Positions 52,301-60,764 of a DNA stretch of 64,000 bases are shown here, one piece after another (positions within the stretch are counted from its first letter, which is position 1; each line of letters starts with the position of its first letter). Where the stretch lies: the NCBI GenBank assembly GCA_017303455.1, contig JAFLBM010000006.1:1-64000 (forward strand). Reading direction: 5' to 3'. The notes beneath the pieces were generated by a model, which had not been told where the DNA came from, did not search any database, and worked only from the letters and a program-made list of their open reading frames with translations. The stretch is from Chitinophagales bacterium (lineage in GTDB: Bacteria; Bacteroidota; Bacteroidia; Chitinophagales; Chitinophagaceae). The position numbers were made by a program, and so were the translations under genes.

Positions 52301-53441
52301 CAGTGCGGTTAATGGTAAGGTTTCCCGTGCATTGCAGAGGTGCTCCATATCCAATCAATAAATTACCTGCACCGCCGCCGTTGAATGTTACATTGCCGGT
52401 ATAAATATTTCCTGAACCAGGTACATCTGCTTCTGCAAAAATATTGGTACCATTATTTGAAAAACTGCTGTTGCCCGTTATTGAGTTGTTGCGGACATAG
52501 GTGAGAAAACCATTTCCGTACCCGGCATCATCGGAAGTGGTTACATTTCCGGTAATGTGGTTGTTCATCAAATTAGCATATTGATTGCCCCTGTAACCGG
52601 TAATACTTAAAGCAGTAACCAGCAATGTATCATTTTGCACATTGAAACCCTGCGAATTTTGCACATCAATAGTACCTCCCGTTGTTTGGTTAACCATCCT
52701 GACCAATTCAAATGGAGCAGCCGTGCTATTAATTGATGTTATGTTTACGGTTCCTGCAATAGCAGTTTTAAAAGAATGATTCCCCATTGATACAGCAGAA
52801 CTGGTATTGTTAGTATAAGTAAAATTGCCAGTAATAATTGCTCCCGCATAAAACAGGCTGGTTGGCCCGGCAATTGCCCGGTTTACGGTTAGGTTGCCAT
52901 TAAATAATGAGGGCACCCCATAAGAAATATAAGCGGTAAGCACATCATTAATATTGAAAACTGCATTACCATTATATACATTAGCGGGTGCTGCAACCGC
53001 TTCAATAAACTGGTTGCTGCCGGTAAGGTTAAATACAATATTATCGTTGATGGTATTACTTCTGAAATAAGTAAGAAAACCACCCGAGCCGGTGTTGATA
53101 TTGAATACAATATCAGTAGCGCCATCGGTATTGTTAATTACTGCACCATTGAAATTAATATTGGCACTACTGCCGTTTAGGGTAAGTGTAAAGCCATTTA
53201 CGTTCAGCTGGCAGCCCGGCTGCAATTCTATGCTGTTAATCGTTACATTACCGGCAAATACCGGCCAGTTACCGCTGGCTACCGAACCGGGAATAATAAC
53301 ATTACCACTTACTGCGGGTACTCCCGCCGGTGTCCAGTTTGAGGCGTTATCCCAGCCGGTACTTACAGAGCCGTTCCATGTTTGTCCATATATATTGCTG
53401 CAGGAAATGGCAAGCAGCAAAAAAATGTAAACCCTTTTCAT
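49365..53441 (-). CDS. Large secreted repeat protein with type A T9SS sorting domain
   Basis: 1358 residues from the Met at 53441, with signal peptide (LLAISCSNIYGQ-TW). The mature chain opens with WNGSVSTGWDNASNWTPAG, continues as parallel-beta-helix-like repeats (GNFTYTNNTAG, FGMHHLVNQTNGGSIT, NTINGNSSF and similar) and ends with IMVWPNP-like ILVWPNPVTENLFIQ and GVYFIRIR, the type A sorting tail. Repeats of 191 residues occur about 4.4 times (see the repeat entry). Probably a cell-surface adhesin or matrix protein. Confidence 0.9.
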   Translation of the reverse strand: MKRVYIFLLLAISCSNIYGQTWNGSVSTGWDNASNWTPAGVPAVSGNVIIPGSVASGNWPVFAGNVTINSIELQPGCQLNVNGFTLTLNGSSANINFNGAVINNTDGATDIVFNINTGSGGFLTYFRSNTINDNIVFNLTGSNQFIEAVAAPANVYNGNAVFNINDVLTAYISYGVPSLFNGNLTVNRAIAGPTSLFYAGAIITGNFTYTNNTSSAVSMGNHSFKTAIAGTVNITSINSTAAPFELVRMVNQTTGGTIDVQNSQGFNVQNDTLLVTALSITGYRGNQYANLMNNHITGNVTTSDDAGYGNGFLTYVRNNSITGNSSFSNNGTNIFAEADVPGSGNIYTGNVTFNGGGAGNLLIGYGAPLQCTGNLTINRTAAGLTSAFNSGAVIGGNFTYSNNTAGETGFGNLLTKTSIGGAITITANFTTPNNFGMHHLVNQTNGGNITVTNSLGFSVLNDTLLLTTMNITGYKGGQYAYLFNNDITGDLNIADDASFGGGFTTNVRNNTINGNSSFTISGTNTFAEADGVGYGNRYNGNLTFNCWSSANVFISYLDTLHCTGNLTISRTAAGLTFAFNSGAVIGGNFIYTNNTAGETGFGNLLTKTSIGGTITITANFTTPNNFGMHHLVNQTNGGSITVTNSLGFSVLNDTLLLTAMNITGYKGGQYAYLFNNAITGDITITDDASFGGGFTTNVRNNTINGNSSFTISGTNTFAEADGVEYGNRYNGNLTINCAGSANVYISYLDTTQCTGDLSINRTVAGLTFAFNSGAVIGGNFTYTNNTAGETGFGNLLTKTSIGGTITITANFTTPDNFGMHRLVNQTNGGSITVTNSLGFSVQNDTLLLAAMNITGYKGGQYGYFYNNAITGNVTLANDASYSGGYYTYLRGNTINGNISIANNGSNVLFDADEAGTGNRYQGNVTYIKTGAVVSVGAGDIVEISGNLILNSADGIGLGKIKFNGSTSSIIEQLSTQPVYIADLIIDKTASGTVTLNDSVRITTSTSFSNGIINSSAGKELIFLDNTSYTGASNTSFVNGPCKKTGDDAFIFPVGKNGMMAPIGISAPGIGTDVFMAQYFYQRPHDAGYDSTLKDPSLHHISENEYWLLDRIEGASNVFVTLSWDSNLRSGIVNNIPDLRIARWNGSLWKDEGNGGTTGSNAAGTIQSVAAVSNFSPFTLASSTASNPLPVNFIFFNVSLRGNNTVVLTWETADDFNNAGFEPERSTDGRNWMRLAVVQPQPSHKYEYIDNPLTEGICFYRIRQVDFDGTYSYSMVNMIRMNRDNKILVWPNPVTENLFIQTPFANGSMDILDPGGRIIRKEIINATVTIIPVQQLAKGVYFIRIRRQDEVFTTRFIKE
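50600..53100 (-). repeat. Tandem repeat of 573-bp units inside the T9SS-A gene
   Basis: Two independent landmarks repeat at an exact 573-bp step: GCTCCTGAAT-type sequence at 51121, 51694, 52267 and (diverged) 52840; TTTGTAACCGG at 50871, 51444, 52017 and (diverged) 52590. Each unit encodes 191 residues. The middle units are nearly identical in DNA, the outer ones diverged. Edges are approximate. Confidence 0.85.
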
Positions 53442-54026
53442 AAAATAAAATTTAGAAGGAAAGTTTGCAGCATTGCATTGATTAGTTATAAACCACCCGG
53501 CCAATGGCAATTATTAAAAGAGGGATTCAAAAAATTAGGTGAGCAGGATTCTCTGGTTGCCGGCCCGGTGAAAAATAAAAAATACAATTGTGCACTGCTA
53601 TTTATTACATCTTCATACGTAATATCTTGCTTGGATTTTCCGTAGTGTGGTCTGATGGTAAACGCCGGTCTGCAACCCCAGGCCGGTGTGTTAAGACTTA
53701 TCCATGGCTGGAATGTATGTGTTACTAAGTTACGATGGCAGCGAGGGGGTTCAAAAACTTTTCAGATGATTCTTATCAGGAAGGCATCCGTTCAAACAAT
53801 CAATTTTAATTAAACCTTATTGACGGCATTGAATTGGTACCAGGCGAGCTGAAGATTAATGATAATACCCTGCTGGCATTAGCACTTTTAATGGCGCAAA
53901 GTGACCCCCGCATGACAAGGAGTTGATGACTCATCTTATTAATGACCAATTCTAACGGACCGGGGGTTGCCAACCTTACAAAAGCGGCAACCCCTTTCTT
54001 TGCACAAGTTCCCTACCTTCAACAGT
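53442..54026. other. Gene-free stretch with one possible gene remnant
   Basis: Nothing convincing as a full gene. At about 53812-53928 one forward frame reads LIDGIELVPGELKINDNTLL and ALALLMAQSDPR without a start or partner, possibly a degraded gene. A hairpin GGGGTTGCC...GGCAACCCC lies at 53962-53996, just before the chitinase gene, and could be its leader or a terminator. Confidence 0.4.
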
Positions 54027-55115
54027 ATGAAATGTTTTGCGATCGCTATTGTTATGTGCTGCTGTCTTCATTTGGCAGGACAGGATAACAACAGGTATAA
54101 AGTAATTGCTTACTATACCGGCAACGGGGAAACGATCCGGCAATATCCCGTGGGTAAACTCACCCATATCATTTATAGTTTTTTAAAACTGCAAAACGAT
54201 ACACTTAGTTTTCATAACGAAGCGCAGCGGCGATCACTGGAGCAACTGGTGGCCTTGAAGAAAGAATACCCGCAACTAAAGATCATGGTGTCCATTGGTG
54301 GCTGGGGTGGCTGTGCCCCCTGTTCGGAGTTGTTTAGTTCAGCAGAACATCGTTCGGTATTTGCGAAAACAACAGTGGCGTTATTCAAACAATACCACAT
54401 TGATGGCTTAGATCTTGATTGGGAATACCCGGCCATTGAAGGTTATCCCGGTCATGCGTATGCCATAAAGGATAAAACCAATTTCAGCTTGCTGGTAAAA
54501 GAACTGCGAAAGGAAATGGGCCGTGATTACATTCTCAGTTTTGCTGCCGGTGGTTTTGTAAAGTACCTGGAGCAATCCATCGAATGGGAGGAAGTGATGC
54601 CACAGGTGGATTTTGTGAACCTGATGACCTATGACCTGGTGGGCGGCTACAGCACAGTAACCGGGCATCATACGCCATTGGCTGATTATCGGCCCGGCCA
54701 GGAGTCAACCAGCAAAGCCGTGAACTGGTTATTGGCTAAAAAAATACCTGCCCACCAACTGATCATTGGCGCTGCTTATTATGCCAGGGTTTGGGAAAAG
54801 GTGGGGGCGGTCAACCATGGTTTATACCAGGGCGGGCATTTCAAACAGGGCGTTTCGTATAAAAACTTCCCGGCATTCTTCAGCGACAGTTCGGGCTATA
54901 CTTATTACTGGGATAAAAAAGCCAAAGCTCCTTACCGGTATAATCAAAGCAAAAAGCTGTTTGCCACTTTTGACGATTCCCGGTCCATCCGGGAGAAGGC
55001 CAAATTTATCCGGCGCAAAGGGCTTGGCGGCATCATGTTCTGGGAGCTTAGTGATGATGCCCCGGTAAACGGCCTGACTGATATGCTTTATCAGGAGCTG
55101 AATAATAGACCATAA
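54027..55115 (+). CDS. Glycoside hydrolase family 18 (chitinase-like)
   Basis: 362 residues with an N-terminal signal (CCCLHLAGQ, possibly a lipoprotein). GH18 motifs: KIMVSIGGWGG (SxGG) and YHIDGLDLDWEYP with catalytic E133 (DxxDxDxE), then VDFVNLMTYDLVGG and FWELSDDAP with the conserved Trp. The fold is complete and it should cleave chitin or related N-acetylglucosamine glycans in the periplasm or at the surface. Confidence 0.92.
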   Translation: MKCFAIAIVMCCCLHLAGQDNNRYKVIAYYTGNGETIRQYPVGKLTHIIYSFLKLQNDTLSFHNEAQRRSLEQLVALKKEYPQLKIMVSIGGWGGCAPCSELFSSAEHRSVFAKTTVALFKQYHIDGLDLDWEYPAIEGYPGHAYAIKDKTNFSLLVKELRKEMGRDYILSFAAGGFVKYLEQSIEWEEVMPQVDFVNLMTYDLVGGYSTVTGHHTPLADYRPGQESTSKAVNWLLAKKIPAHQLIIGAAYYARVWEKVGAVNHGLYQGGHFKQGVSYKNFPAFFSDSSGYTYYWDKKAKAPYRYNQSKKLFATFDDSRSIREKAKFIRRKGLGGIMFWELSDDAPVNGLTDMLYQELNNRP

Positions 55116-55170
55116 CCAATCTACCTGATCCGCACATCAGAAATTAATAGCGCATAGATCGACAACACAG

Positions 55171-55217
55171 GTCAAAAAAGACGATTTTTGACTTATATTA
55201 GTAAAATATGAGTCAAA
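55171..55217. promoter_or_regulatory. Operator-like dyads over the fic start codon
   Basis: TTTGACTTATATT (55187-55199) and AATATGAGTCAAA (55205-55217) are inverted copies with one mismatch in 13 around AGTAA, and the second arm contains the fic ATG (55208). A further GTCAAAAA (55171-55178) pairs with TTTTTGAC (55185-55192). Binding there would block transcription or translation start. The Fic protein's own winged-helix end is the nearest candidate binder. Confidence 0.6.
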
Positions 55218-56293
55218 TTGGGTCATCAATCGTGGGGTTATTGCCACTCCGGCAAGATGTGGAGACAAAGGCTGTAATGCGTAAAACGGCCTTAGCCCAT
55301 AAGGCCCTGGCAGAATTAAAAGGGGTCATTACCAGTATTCCCAATCAGAATATCTTAACAGAAACCCTCACGCTGAGGGAAGCAAGGGAGAGCTCTGCAG
55401 TAGAAAATATTATCAGCACTTTTGCAGAAGTCTATCAAAGTAATTTGTTTACCAGCCAGTTTGCCTCCCCGGCTGCCAAGGAAGTCCTCCGGTATGCAAA
55501 AGCACTAAAAACAGGGTTTCAATTAGTGAAGAAAAAAGGACTGCTTACGACCAGTATAATTTTACAGATACAGGAGCAGATAGAAGGAAACAGTGCAGGG
55601 TTCAGAAAATTACCGGGAACCAGATTACTGAACGATACCACCGGGGAAGTTGTTTATACTCCCCCACAGGATCATAACACGATTGTTTCATTAATGCAAA
55701 ACCTCGAACTTTTTATTAATGATGACAGCCTGATGGATGCCGACCCGTTGATAAAAATGGCCATTGTTCATCACCAGTTTGAGAGTATTCATCCTTTCTA
55801 CGATGGTAATGGCAGAACGGGTCGAATCATGAATATTCTTTTTCTGATACAAAAAAAGCTACTGGAGCTTCCTGTGCTATACCTGAGCCGGTATATAATA
55901 AGACATAAAAAAGATTATTACAGGCTCCTGCAAAAAGTAAGAGAAACCGGAGACTGGGAAGAGTGGATATTATATATGCTGGACGGGGTTGAACAAACAG
56001 CCAGTGAAAGTATTATACTCATCAGCCATATTAAGAAACTGATGATGGAATACAAGCAAGCCATTCGTACAAACCTTCCCAAAATATATAGCCAGGATCT
56101 TTTGAATAACCTCTTCAAATACCCGTATACGAAGATTGACTATATTGAAAAGGAGCTGGAAGTAAGCAGGAGTACAGCCATTCGCTACCTGGGGGAATTA
56201 GAACATCTTCAACTGCTGCGAAAGCAAAAAATAGGGAGGGATAATTTTTATATTAACCAGCAGCTGTTTGATCTGCTGGCCGGAAATAAATAA
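55208..56293 (+). CDS. Fic family protein (AMP transferase)
   Basis: 361 residues. An N-terminal helix carries LREARESSAVENI, an inhibitory (S/T)xxxE(G/N) motif, so it is self-inhibited. The Fic core FESIHPFYDGNGRTGRIMNI has the full HPFx(D/E)GNGRxxR motif, so activity is expected. The C-terminal 90 residues form a winged helix (KIDYIEKELEVSRSTAIRYLGELEH). It could AMPylate a target and repress its own gene through the dyads over its start. No separate antitoxin partner was seen. Confidence 0.93.
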   Translation: MSQIGSSIVGLLPLRQDVETKAVMRKTALAHKALAELKGVITSIPNQNILTETLTLREARESSAVENIISTFAEVYQSNLFTSQFASPAAKEVLRYAKALKTGFQLVKKKGLLTTSIILQIQEQIEGNSAGFRKLPGTRLLNDTTGEVVYTPPQDHNTIVSLMQNLELFINDDSLMDADPLIKMAIVHHQFESIHPFYDGNGRTGRIMNILFLIQKKLLELPVLYLSRYIIRHKKDYYRLLQKVRETGDWEEWILYMLDGVEQTASESIILISHIKKLMMEYKQAIRTNLPKIYSQDLLNNLFKYPYTKIDYIEKELEVSRSTAIRYLGELEHLQLLRKQKIGRDNFYINQQLFDLLAGNK

Positions 56294-56390
56294 TTCCCCT
56301 GTCAATCTGGCAAATTTCCTCCCGTTGGAACAGCTGTTGCTATCTTGCAACCCGCAACAAATCGTTTGACCTCCAAATAAATCATTTATC

Positions 56391-58277
56391 ATGGTACAAG
56401 AGAAAGGAACCATTTCCATTAATACCGAGAACATCTTCCCGATCATCAAGAAATTTTTGTATTCCGATCATGAGATCTTCCTGCGGGAACTGGTGAGCAA
56501 TGCCGTGGATGCCAGCCAGAAGATGAAACGGCTCGCCACACTGGGCCACTACAGCAAGGACCTCGGCGAACTGAAAGTGAAAGTGGCCGTGGATGCGGCT
56601 GCCAAAACCCTGACCATTTCTGATAATGGTATCGGGATGACAGCCGAAGAGATCAAGAAATATATCAACCAGGTGGCTTTTTCCGGTGCCACTGAGTTCA
56701 TGGAAAAATTCAAGGAAGCCAAAGATGCGAACGAGATCATCGGACGTTTCGGTTTAGGTTTCTATTCAGCGTTTATGGTGGCGGAGAAAGTGGAGATACA
56801 AACCCTTTCTTACCAGGATGGGGCAGAACCGGCCCGCTGGACCTGCGATGGCAGTACGTCCTTTGAAATTTCCGAAGGCAGCAGAACAGAAAGAGGAACC
56901 GATGTGATCCTGTACCTGAATGCCGACTCGGAAGAATTTTTAGAAGAACACCGTATCAGCGATATCCTGAACAAGTATGCGAAATTTTTACCGGTGCCGG
57001 TACAGTTTGGTACCAAAACAGAACGGGTGCCCGATGGTGAGGATGAAGAAGGGAAGCCGAAATACAAATCAGTTGAAGTTGATAATATCATCAACAATAC
57101 CAACCCTGTCTGGACCAAGGCACCATCTGAACTGAAAGATGAAGACTACTTAGATTTCTACCGGGAATTGTATCCTTTCTCGGATGAGCCGTTATTCTGG
57201 ATCCACCTGAACGTGGATTATCCTTTCAACCTGACGGGTGTTTTGTATTTCCCCAAACTGAAAAATGATTTTGAAGTACAGAAGAACAAGATCAAACTGT
57301 TCAGCCGCCAGGTATTCATCACTGATGAAGTGAAAGATATTGTGCCTGAGTTTTTATTGTTGCTGCATGGGGTGATCGATTCACCGGATATTCCGCTGAA
57401 CGTTAGCCGTTCCTTTTTACAGGCCGACAGTAACGTGAAAAAGATCAACAGTTATATCTCCCGCAAAGTAGCGGATAAATTAAGTGAGCTCTTTAAGAAA
57501 GACCGCAAGGCCTATGAAGAAAAATGGAGTGATATCGGCATTTTTGTAAAATACGGGGCCATCTCCGATGAGAAATTCTATGAGAAAGCCAAAGAGTTCC
57601 TGTTATTAGAAAACACAGCGAAGGAAAAATATACCCTGGAAGAATACAGTATTAAGACCAAAGATTTTCAAACGGATAAGGATGGCCAGTTAGTCTATCT
57701 CTACACAGCGGATGCAGAAAGACAGGACAGCTATATACAGGAGGCCAAGAAAAAGAACTATGATGTGCTGCTGATGAATACGGCCATTGATACGCATTTT
57801 ATTCATCACTTAGAAACCAGGTTGGAGAAAACCTCCCTGAAAAGAGTGGATGCCGATGTAATTGATAAACTGATCGTGAAAGAAGATACGGCCAAACATA
57901 CCCTTACCGAAGAAGAAACCACAAAGCTGAAAGCGATTTTTGATAAAGCGATCAATAATCCGGCTATGAAAGTGGAGGTGGAGAGTCTGCCGACTGATGC
58001 GATGCCGGTGACCATTACCATGGAAGAATGGATGCGCCGGATGAAGGATATGAGCCGGATGGGTGGTGGTATGAATTTTTACGGGGCGATGCCGGATAAT
58101 TATAAAGTGGCAGTGAATGCGAATCATAAGATCGTGAGCAAGATCTTAGCCGCAGATGAAGCACAGCAAACAGCCATGGCGAAACAAAGTTTTGATTTAG
58201 CGATGCTGGCGCAGGGATTACTGAAAGGCGCAGACCTGACAGCATTTGTGCAGCGGAGTGTGGAAGTGATGGGATAG
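56391..58277 (+). CDS. htpG: Molecular chaperone HtpG (Hsp90)
   Basis: 628 residues, full-length cytoplasmic Hsp90 that folds client proteins with ATP. GHKL ATP site: RELVSNAVDASQKMKRLA, ISDNGIGMTAEEIKKY, GRFGLGFYSAFMVAEKV and GTDVILYLN. Middle domain: FWIHLNVDYPFNLTGVLYFP, NVSRSFLQAD. C-terminal dimerisation region with NHKIVSKIL. A promoter-like TATCTTGC lies at 56341. Followed by a terminator at 58399. Confidence 0.97.
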   Translation: MVQEKGTISINTENIFPIIKKFLYSDHEIFLRELVSNAVDASQKMKRLATLGHYSKDLGELKVKVAVDAAAKTLTISDNGIGMTAEEIKKYINQVAFSGATEFMEKFKEAKDANEIIGRFGLGFYSAFMVAEKVEIQTLSYQDGAEPARWTCDGSTSFEISEGSRTERGTDVILYLNADSEEFLEEHRISDILNKYAKFLPVPVQFGTKTERVPDGEDEEGKPKYKSVEVDNIINNTNPVWTKAPSELKDEDYLDFYRELYPFSDEPLFWIHLNVDYPFNLTGVLYFPKLKNDFEVQKNKIKLFSRQVFITDEVKDIVPEFLLLLHGVIDSPDIPLNVSRSFLQADSNVKKINSYISRKVADKLSELFKKDRKAYEEKWSDIGIFVKYGAISDEKFYEKAKEFLLLENTAKEKYTLEEYSIKTKDFQTDKDGQLVYLYTADAERQDSYIQEAKKKNYDVLLMNTAIDTHFIHHLETRLEKTSLKRVDADVIDKLIVKEDTAKHTLTEEETTKLKAIFDKAINNPAMKVEVESLPTDAMPVTITMEEWMRRMKDMSRMGGGMNFYGAMPDNYKVAVNANHKIVSKILAADEAQQTAMAKQSFDLAMLAQGLLKGADLTAFVQRSVEVMG

Positions 58278-58285
58278 ATTCTTTG

Positions 58286-58392
58286 CCACAGATTACACGA
58301 ATTAACACAAATTAGTTTCACTTTTAGGCGGTATTGCTTTTAACTTCAGCACTCTTACGTAATTGCGGAAAAGAGTACGAAAAAATATGTGG
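58286..58392. repeat. MITE-like element, copy 1
   Basis: Starts CCACAGATTACACGAATTAACACAAATTAG and ends AAAGAGTACG...AATATGTGG. The same start, middle (GCGGTATTCTTTT-like) and end occur at 60589-60690. The ends are near-inverted (CCACAGATT versus AATATGTGG). No gene inside. Confidence 0.6.
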
Positions 58393-58398
58393 CCAGTA

Positions 58399-58428
58399 AA
58401 ACCCCTGCCGCCAGGCAGGGGTTTCTTC
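58399..58428 (+). terminator. Strong terminator-like hairpin
   Basis: AAACCCCTGCC pairs perfectly with GGCAGGGGTTT around GCCA, followed by CTTCATTTTAG. Confidence 0.8.
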
Positions 58429-58510
58429 ATTTTAGCAATTTGATTTTTCACGTCATTGCGGGATAACCGAATTCTTTTCTCCAACGGATATTTACAGTTA
58501 AACCTTATGT

Positions 58511-59302
58511 ATGAAAGAGATTACTGTGGCCGGACTGCTTATTTTATCAGCCTGTTTGATGATGCCTTTCTGTAAAAAAGAATACTCCAACAATACTCCT
58601 CCTGTAACCCCTGTAACAAGATTCGAAAGCAGGTCCGGTGAAGATGGGTTTACCAGTTTTGAGTATAACACTGATGGCACTATTAAAAAAGCGGCTGTTG
58701 CCAACGAACTTTCGCCGGATGATACAACAAGATATACAGTAAGCTATACAGCGAATAAAAAAATAAATGAAATTGTTAACGATGCAGGCGTAAAATTTAC
58801 ACCTGTTTATACGGATGGGGAACTTACCCGGGTGCAGATACGAACCTCACAAAATGATGCGCTGGGGTATACAGACTACGAGTACCTGAATGGTTTCCTG
58901 AAATCGGTAACTGTGTTTTTTGTGTCGGGTAACCAGGTGACGCCTTTCCATAAAAGCAGTTTTATTTATGATGCTGCCGGGAACATCCGCCGGACACAAT
59001 TATTTTCAGCAGATCCCTTGTCTCCTGATGGACTAAGTCCAGATGGAACTACCCAATCTGTATTTGATAACAAAATCAACCCGCTTTATGCGGCCAAAGA
59101 ATTTCTGTGGATGATATTAATTGTCCCCTCGCCAAATAATACCAATAAGGAAGAGGCGTTTGACAGAAATATCCAACCGGAGCGAACGAAGGAATATAAT
59201 TATGTATATAATAACAAGGAACTACCCCTGTCGGCTGTACTGACTGAAACCATCCCGGGAAAGCCAACGCAAACAAAGAATATCGCTTACCGGTATAAAT
59301 AA
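58511..59302 (+). CDS. Exported hypothetical protein, probable lipoprotein
   Basis: 263 residues. Hydrophobic N-terminus TVAGLLILSACLMMPFCKK (Cys in a weak lipobox). The rest is strand-rich with repeated Tyr-based motifs FTSFEYNTDGTIKK, YTDYEYLNGF, FIYDAAGNIRR and YNYVYNNKELP, the YD-repeat-like pattern of Rhs-type or DUF4595-like surface lipoproteins of Bacteroidota. No Rhs core or toxin domain. Function unknown. Confidence 0.7.
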   Translation: MKEITVAGLLILSACLMMPFCKKEYSNNTPPVTPVTRFESRSGEDGFTSFEYNTDGTIKKAAVANELSPDDTTRYTVSYTANKKINEIVNDAGVKFTPVYTDGELTRVQIRTSQNDALGYTDYEYLNGFLKSVTVFFVSGNQVTPFHKSSFIYDAAGNIRRTQLFSADPLSPDGLSPDGTTQSVFDNKINPLYAAKEFLWMILIVPSPNNTNKEEAFDRNIQPERTKEYNYVYNNKELPLSAVLTETIPGKPTQTKNIAYRYK

Positions 59303-59332
59303 TTATTTACGTGTGCATAAGCATAACAGGAC

Positions 59333-59366
59333 AACCTTCTTTTTCTAAAGAGGGTTTTGTTTTTTA
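59333..59366 (+). terminator. Rho-independent terminator
   Basis: AACCTTCTTT pairs with AAAGAGGGTT (one G-T pair), then a run of T. Confidence 0.75.
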
Positions 59367-59433
59367 TACTACAGCGTTTTCCCTGCCACGATGAAGCCGG
59401 TTCTCAGTAAATTTGCAGACTAAATTGAATTGT

Positions 59434-60549
59434 ATGACGATTGCTGTTTTAGGAGCCGGTATGGTGGGAAGAGCTATTGCTTTGGACCTTGCTGCCGATT
59501 TCTCCGTTACTTCTTTTGATCTCAGTGCGGCCAACCTGGAAGAACTGAAGCGCCGTAACCCGGCCATTCAAACTGCTGCTGCCGACCTTGCTGATTATAA
59601 AAATTATACTAACCTGTTACAACCGTTTGACCTGGTGGTAACAGCAGTACCCGGCTTTATGGGGTATCAAACACTGGAAGCGGTGATCCAGGCCGGTAAA
59701 GACGTAGTGGATATATCATTCTTTCCCGAAGATGTGTTGCAACTGGATGCTTTGGCCAAAGAAAAAGGAGTTACTGTTATAACGGATTGCGGTGTGGCAC
59801 CGGGGATGAGCAATTTCATCCTGGGCCGTTACAATGCGGACATGAAAGTGAAAGCTTTTGAATGTTATGTGGGAGGATTGCCTAAGGAAAGAAAACCGCC
59901 GTTCCAGTATAAAGCACCTTTCTCCCCGGTGGATGTGATACAGGAGTATATACGCCCGGCAAGATTAGTGGAAGACGGGAAGATCGTAACAAAACCGGCT
60001 CTAAGTGAAAGAGAGGTGATGCAGTTTACTGAAGTGGGTGAACTGGAAGCATTTAATACCGACGGACTTCGTTCATTGATCTTTACAATGAACCATATCC
60101 CGGATATGAAAGAAAAAACGCTTCGTTATCCCGGGCATATTGATCTCATCATTGCGTTGCAGCAGGCGGGTTTTTTTGATATGACGCCCTTGCACATAAA
60201 TGATATTACTGTCTCCCCGCTGGATTTCACCTCGAAATTATTAGTGAATGAGTGGAAACTGGGGCCGGAGGAGGAAGAATTCACCGTGATGAAAGTGATA
60301 GTGATCGGCGAGAACGAAACTATTATGTATGATCTGCTGGATCGTTATGACCCCGTAACTAAAACTTCTTCCATGGCCCGGACAACAGGTTATACCTGTA
60401 CCGCTGCTGTTCATCTCATCACGGATAAACTATTCACTGAAAAAGGTGTATTTCCACCGGAACTGATCGGGCACCGCAAAGATTGTTTTGATTTTGTGCT
60501 GGATTATTTAAAGGCAAGGAATGTGACCTGGAGAAAATCCACGAAATAG
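59434..60549 (+). CDS. Saccharopine dehydrogenase family oxidoreductase
   Basis: 371 residues, NADP-dependent. Rossmann loop IAVLGAGMVGRAIALDLA near the N-terminus, VVTAVPGFMGYQTLEA, CGVAPGMSNFILGRYN and KRKPPFQYKAPFS-like PFSPVDVIQEYIRP. The family acts on lysine breakdown or synthesis of related amines; exact reaction unknown. The ATG at 59434 fits the Rossmann strand. Confidence 0.9.
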   Translation: MTIAVLGAGMVGRAIALDLAADFSVTSFDLSAANLEELKRRNPAIQTAAADLADYKNYTNLLQPFDLVVTAVPGFMGYQTLEAVIQAGKDVVDISFFPEDVLQLDALAKEKGVTVITDCGVAPGMSNFILGRYNADMKVKAFECYVGGLPKERKPPFQYKAPFSPVDVIQEYIRPARLVEDGKIVTKPALSEREVMQFTEVGELEAFNTDGLRSLIFTMNHIPDMKEKTLRYPGHIDLIIALQQAGFFDMTPLHINDITVSPLDFTSKLLVNEWKLGPEEEEFTVMKVIVIGENETIMYDLLDRYDPVTKTSSMARTTGYTCTAAVHLITDKLFTEKGVFPPELIGHRKDCFDFVLDYLKARNVTWRKSTK

Positions 60550-60561
60550 GGTTAGCCACAG

Positions 60562-60583
60562 ACCTGCCGGCAGGCAGGTGTTT
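60562..60583 (+). terminator. Terminator-like hairpin after the dehydrogenase
   Basis: ACCTGCC pairs with GGCAGGT around GGCA, followed by GTTTTATT. The core resembles the 58399 hairpin and may be a shared repeat. Confidence 0.65.
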
Positions 60584-60588
60584 TATTG

Positions 60589-60690
60589 CCACGGATTACA
60601 TGAATTAACACAAATTAGATCCATAAAACAGCGGTATTCTTTTCGGGTTCAGCTCTTTTGCTCTACTGAAAAGAGTACGAAGAATCCGTG
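60589..60690. repeat. MITE-like element, copy 2
   Basis: Starts CCACGGATTACATGAATTAACACAAATTAG and ends GAGTACGAAGAATCCGTG. The ends are perfectly inverted over eight bases (CACGGATT/AATCCGTG). Shares start, GCGGTATT middle and AAAGAGTACGAA with copy 1. Confidence 0.65.
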
Positions 60691-60764
60691 TATATCTGTA
60701 TAGTCAATAGCTAATAAAAAAAACAGCTATTACGCTGCTTTTAAAAAATATTCACACAGTGGGC

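Noticed and set aside
50600..53100. CRISPR array
   Set aside because: The period is 573 bp and lies within one open reading frame; no short repeats with regular spacers were seen anywhere in the window.
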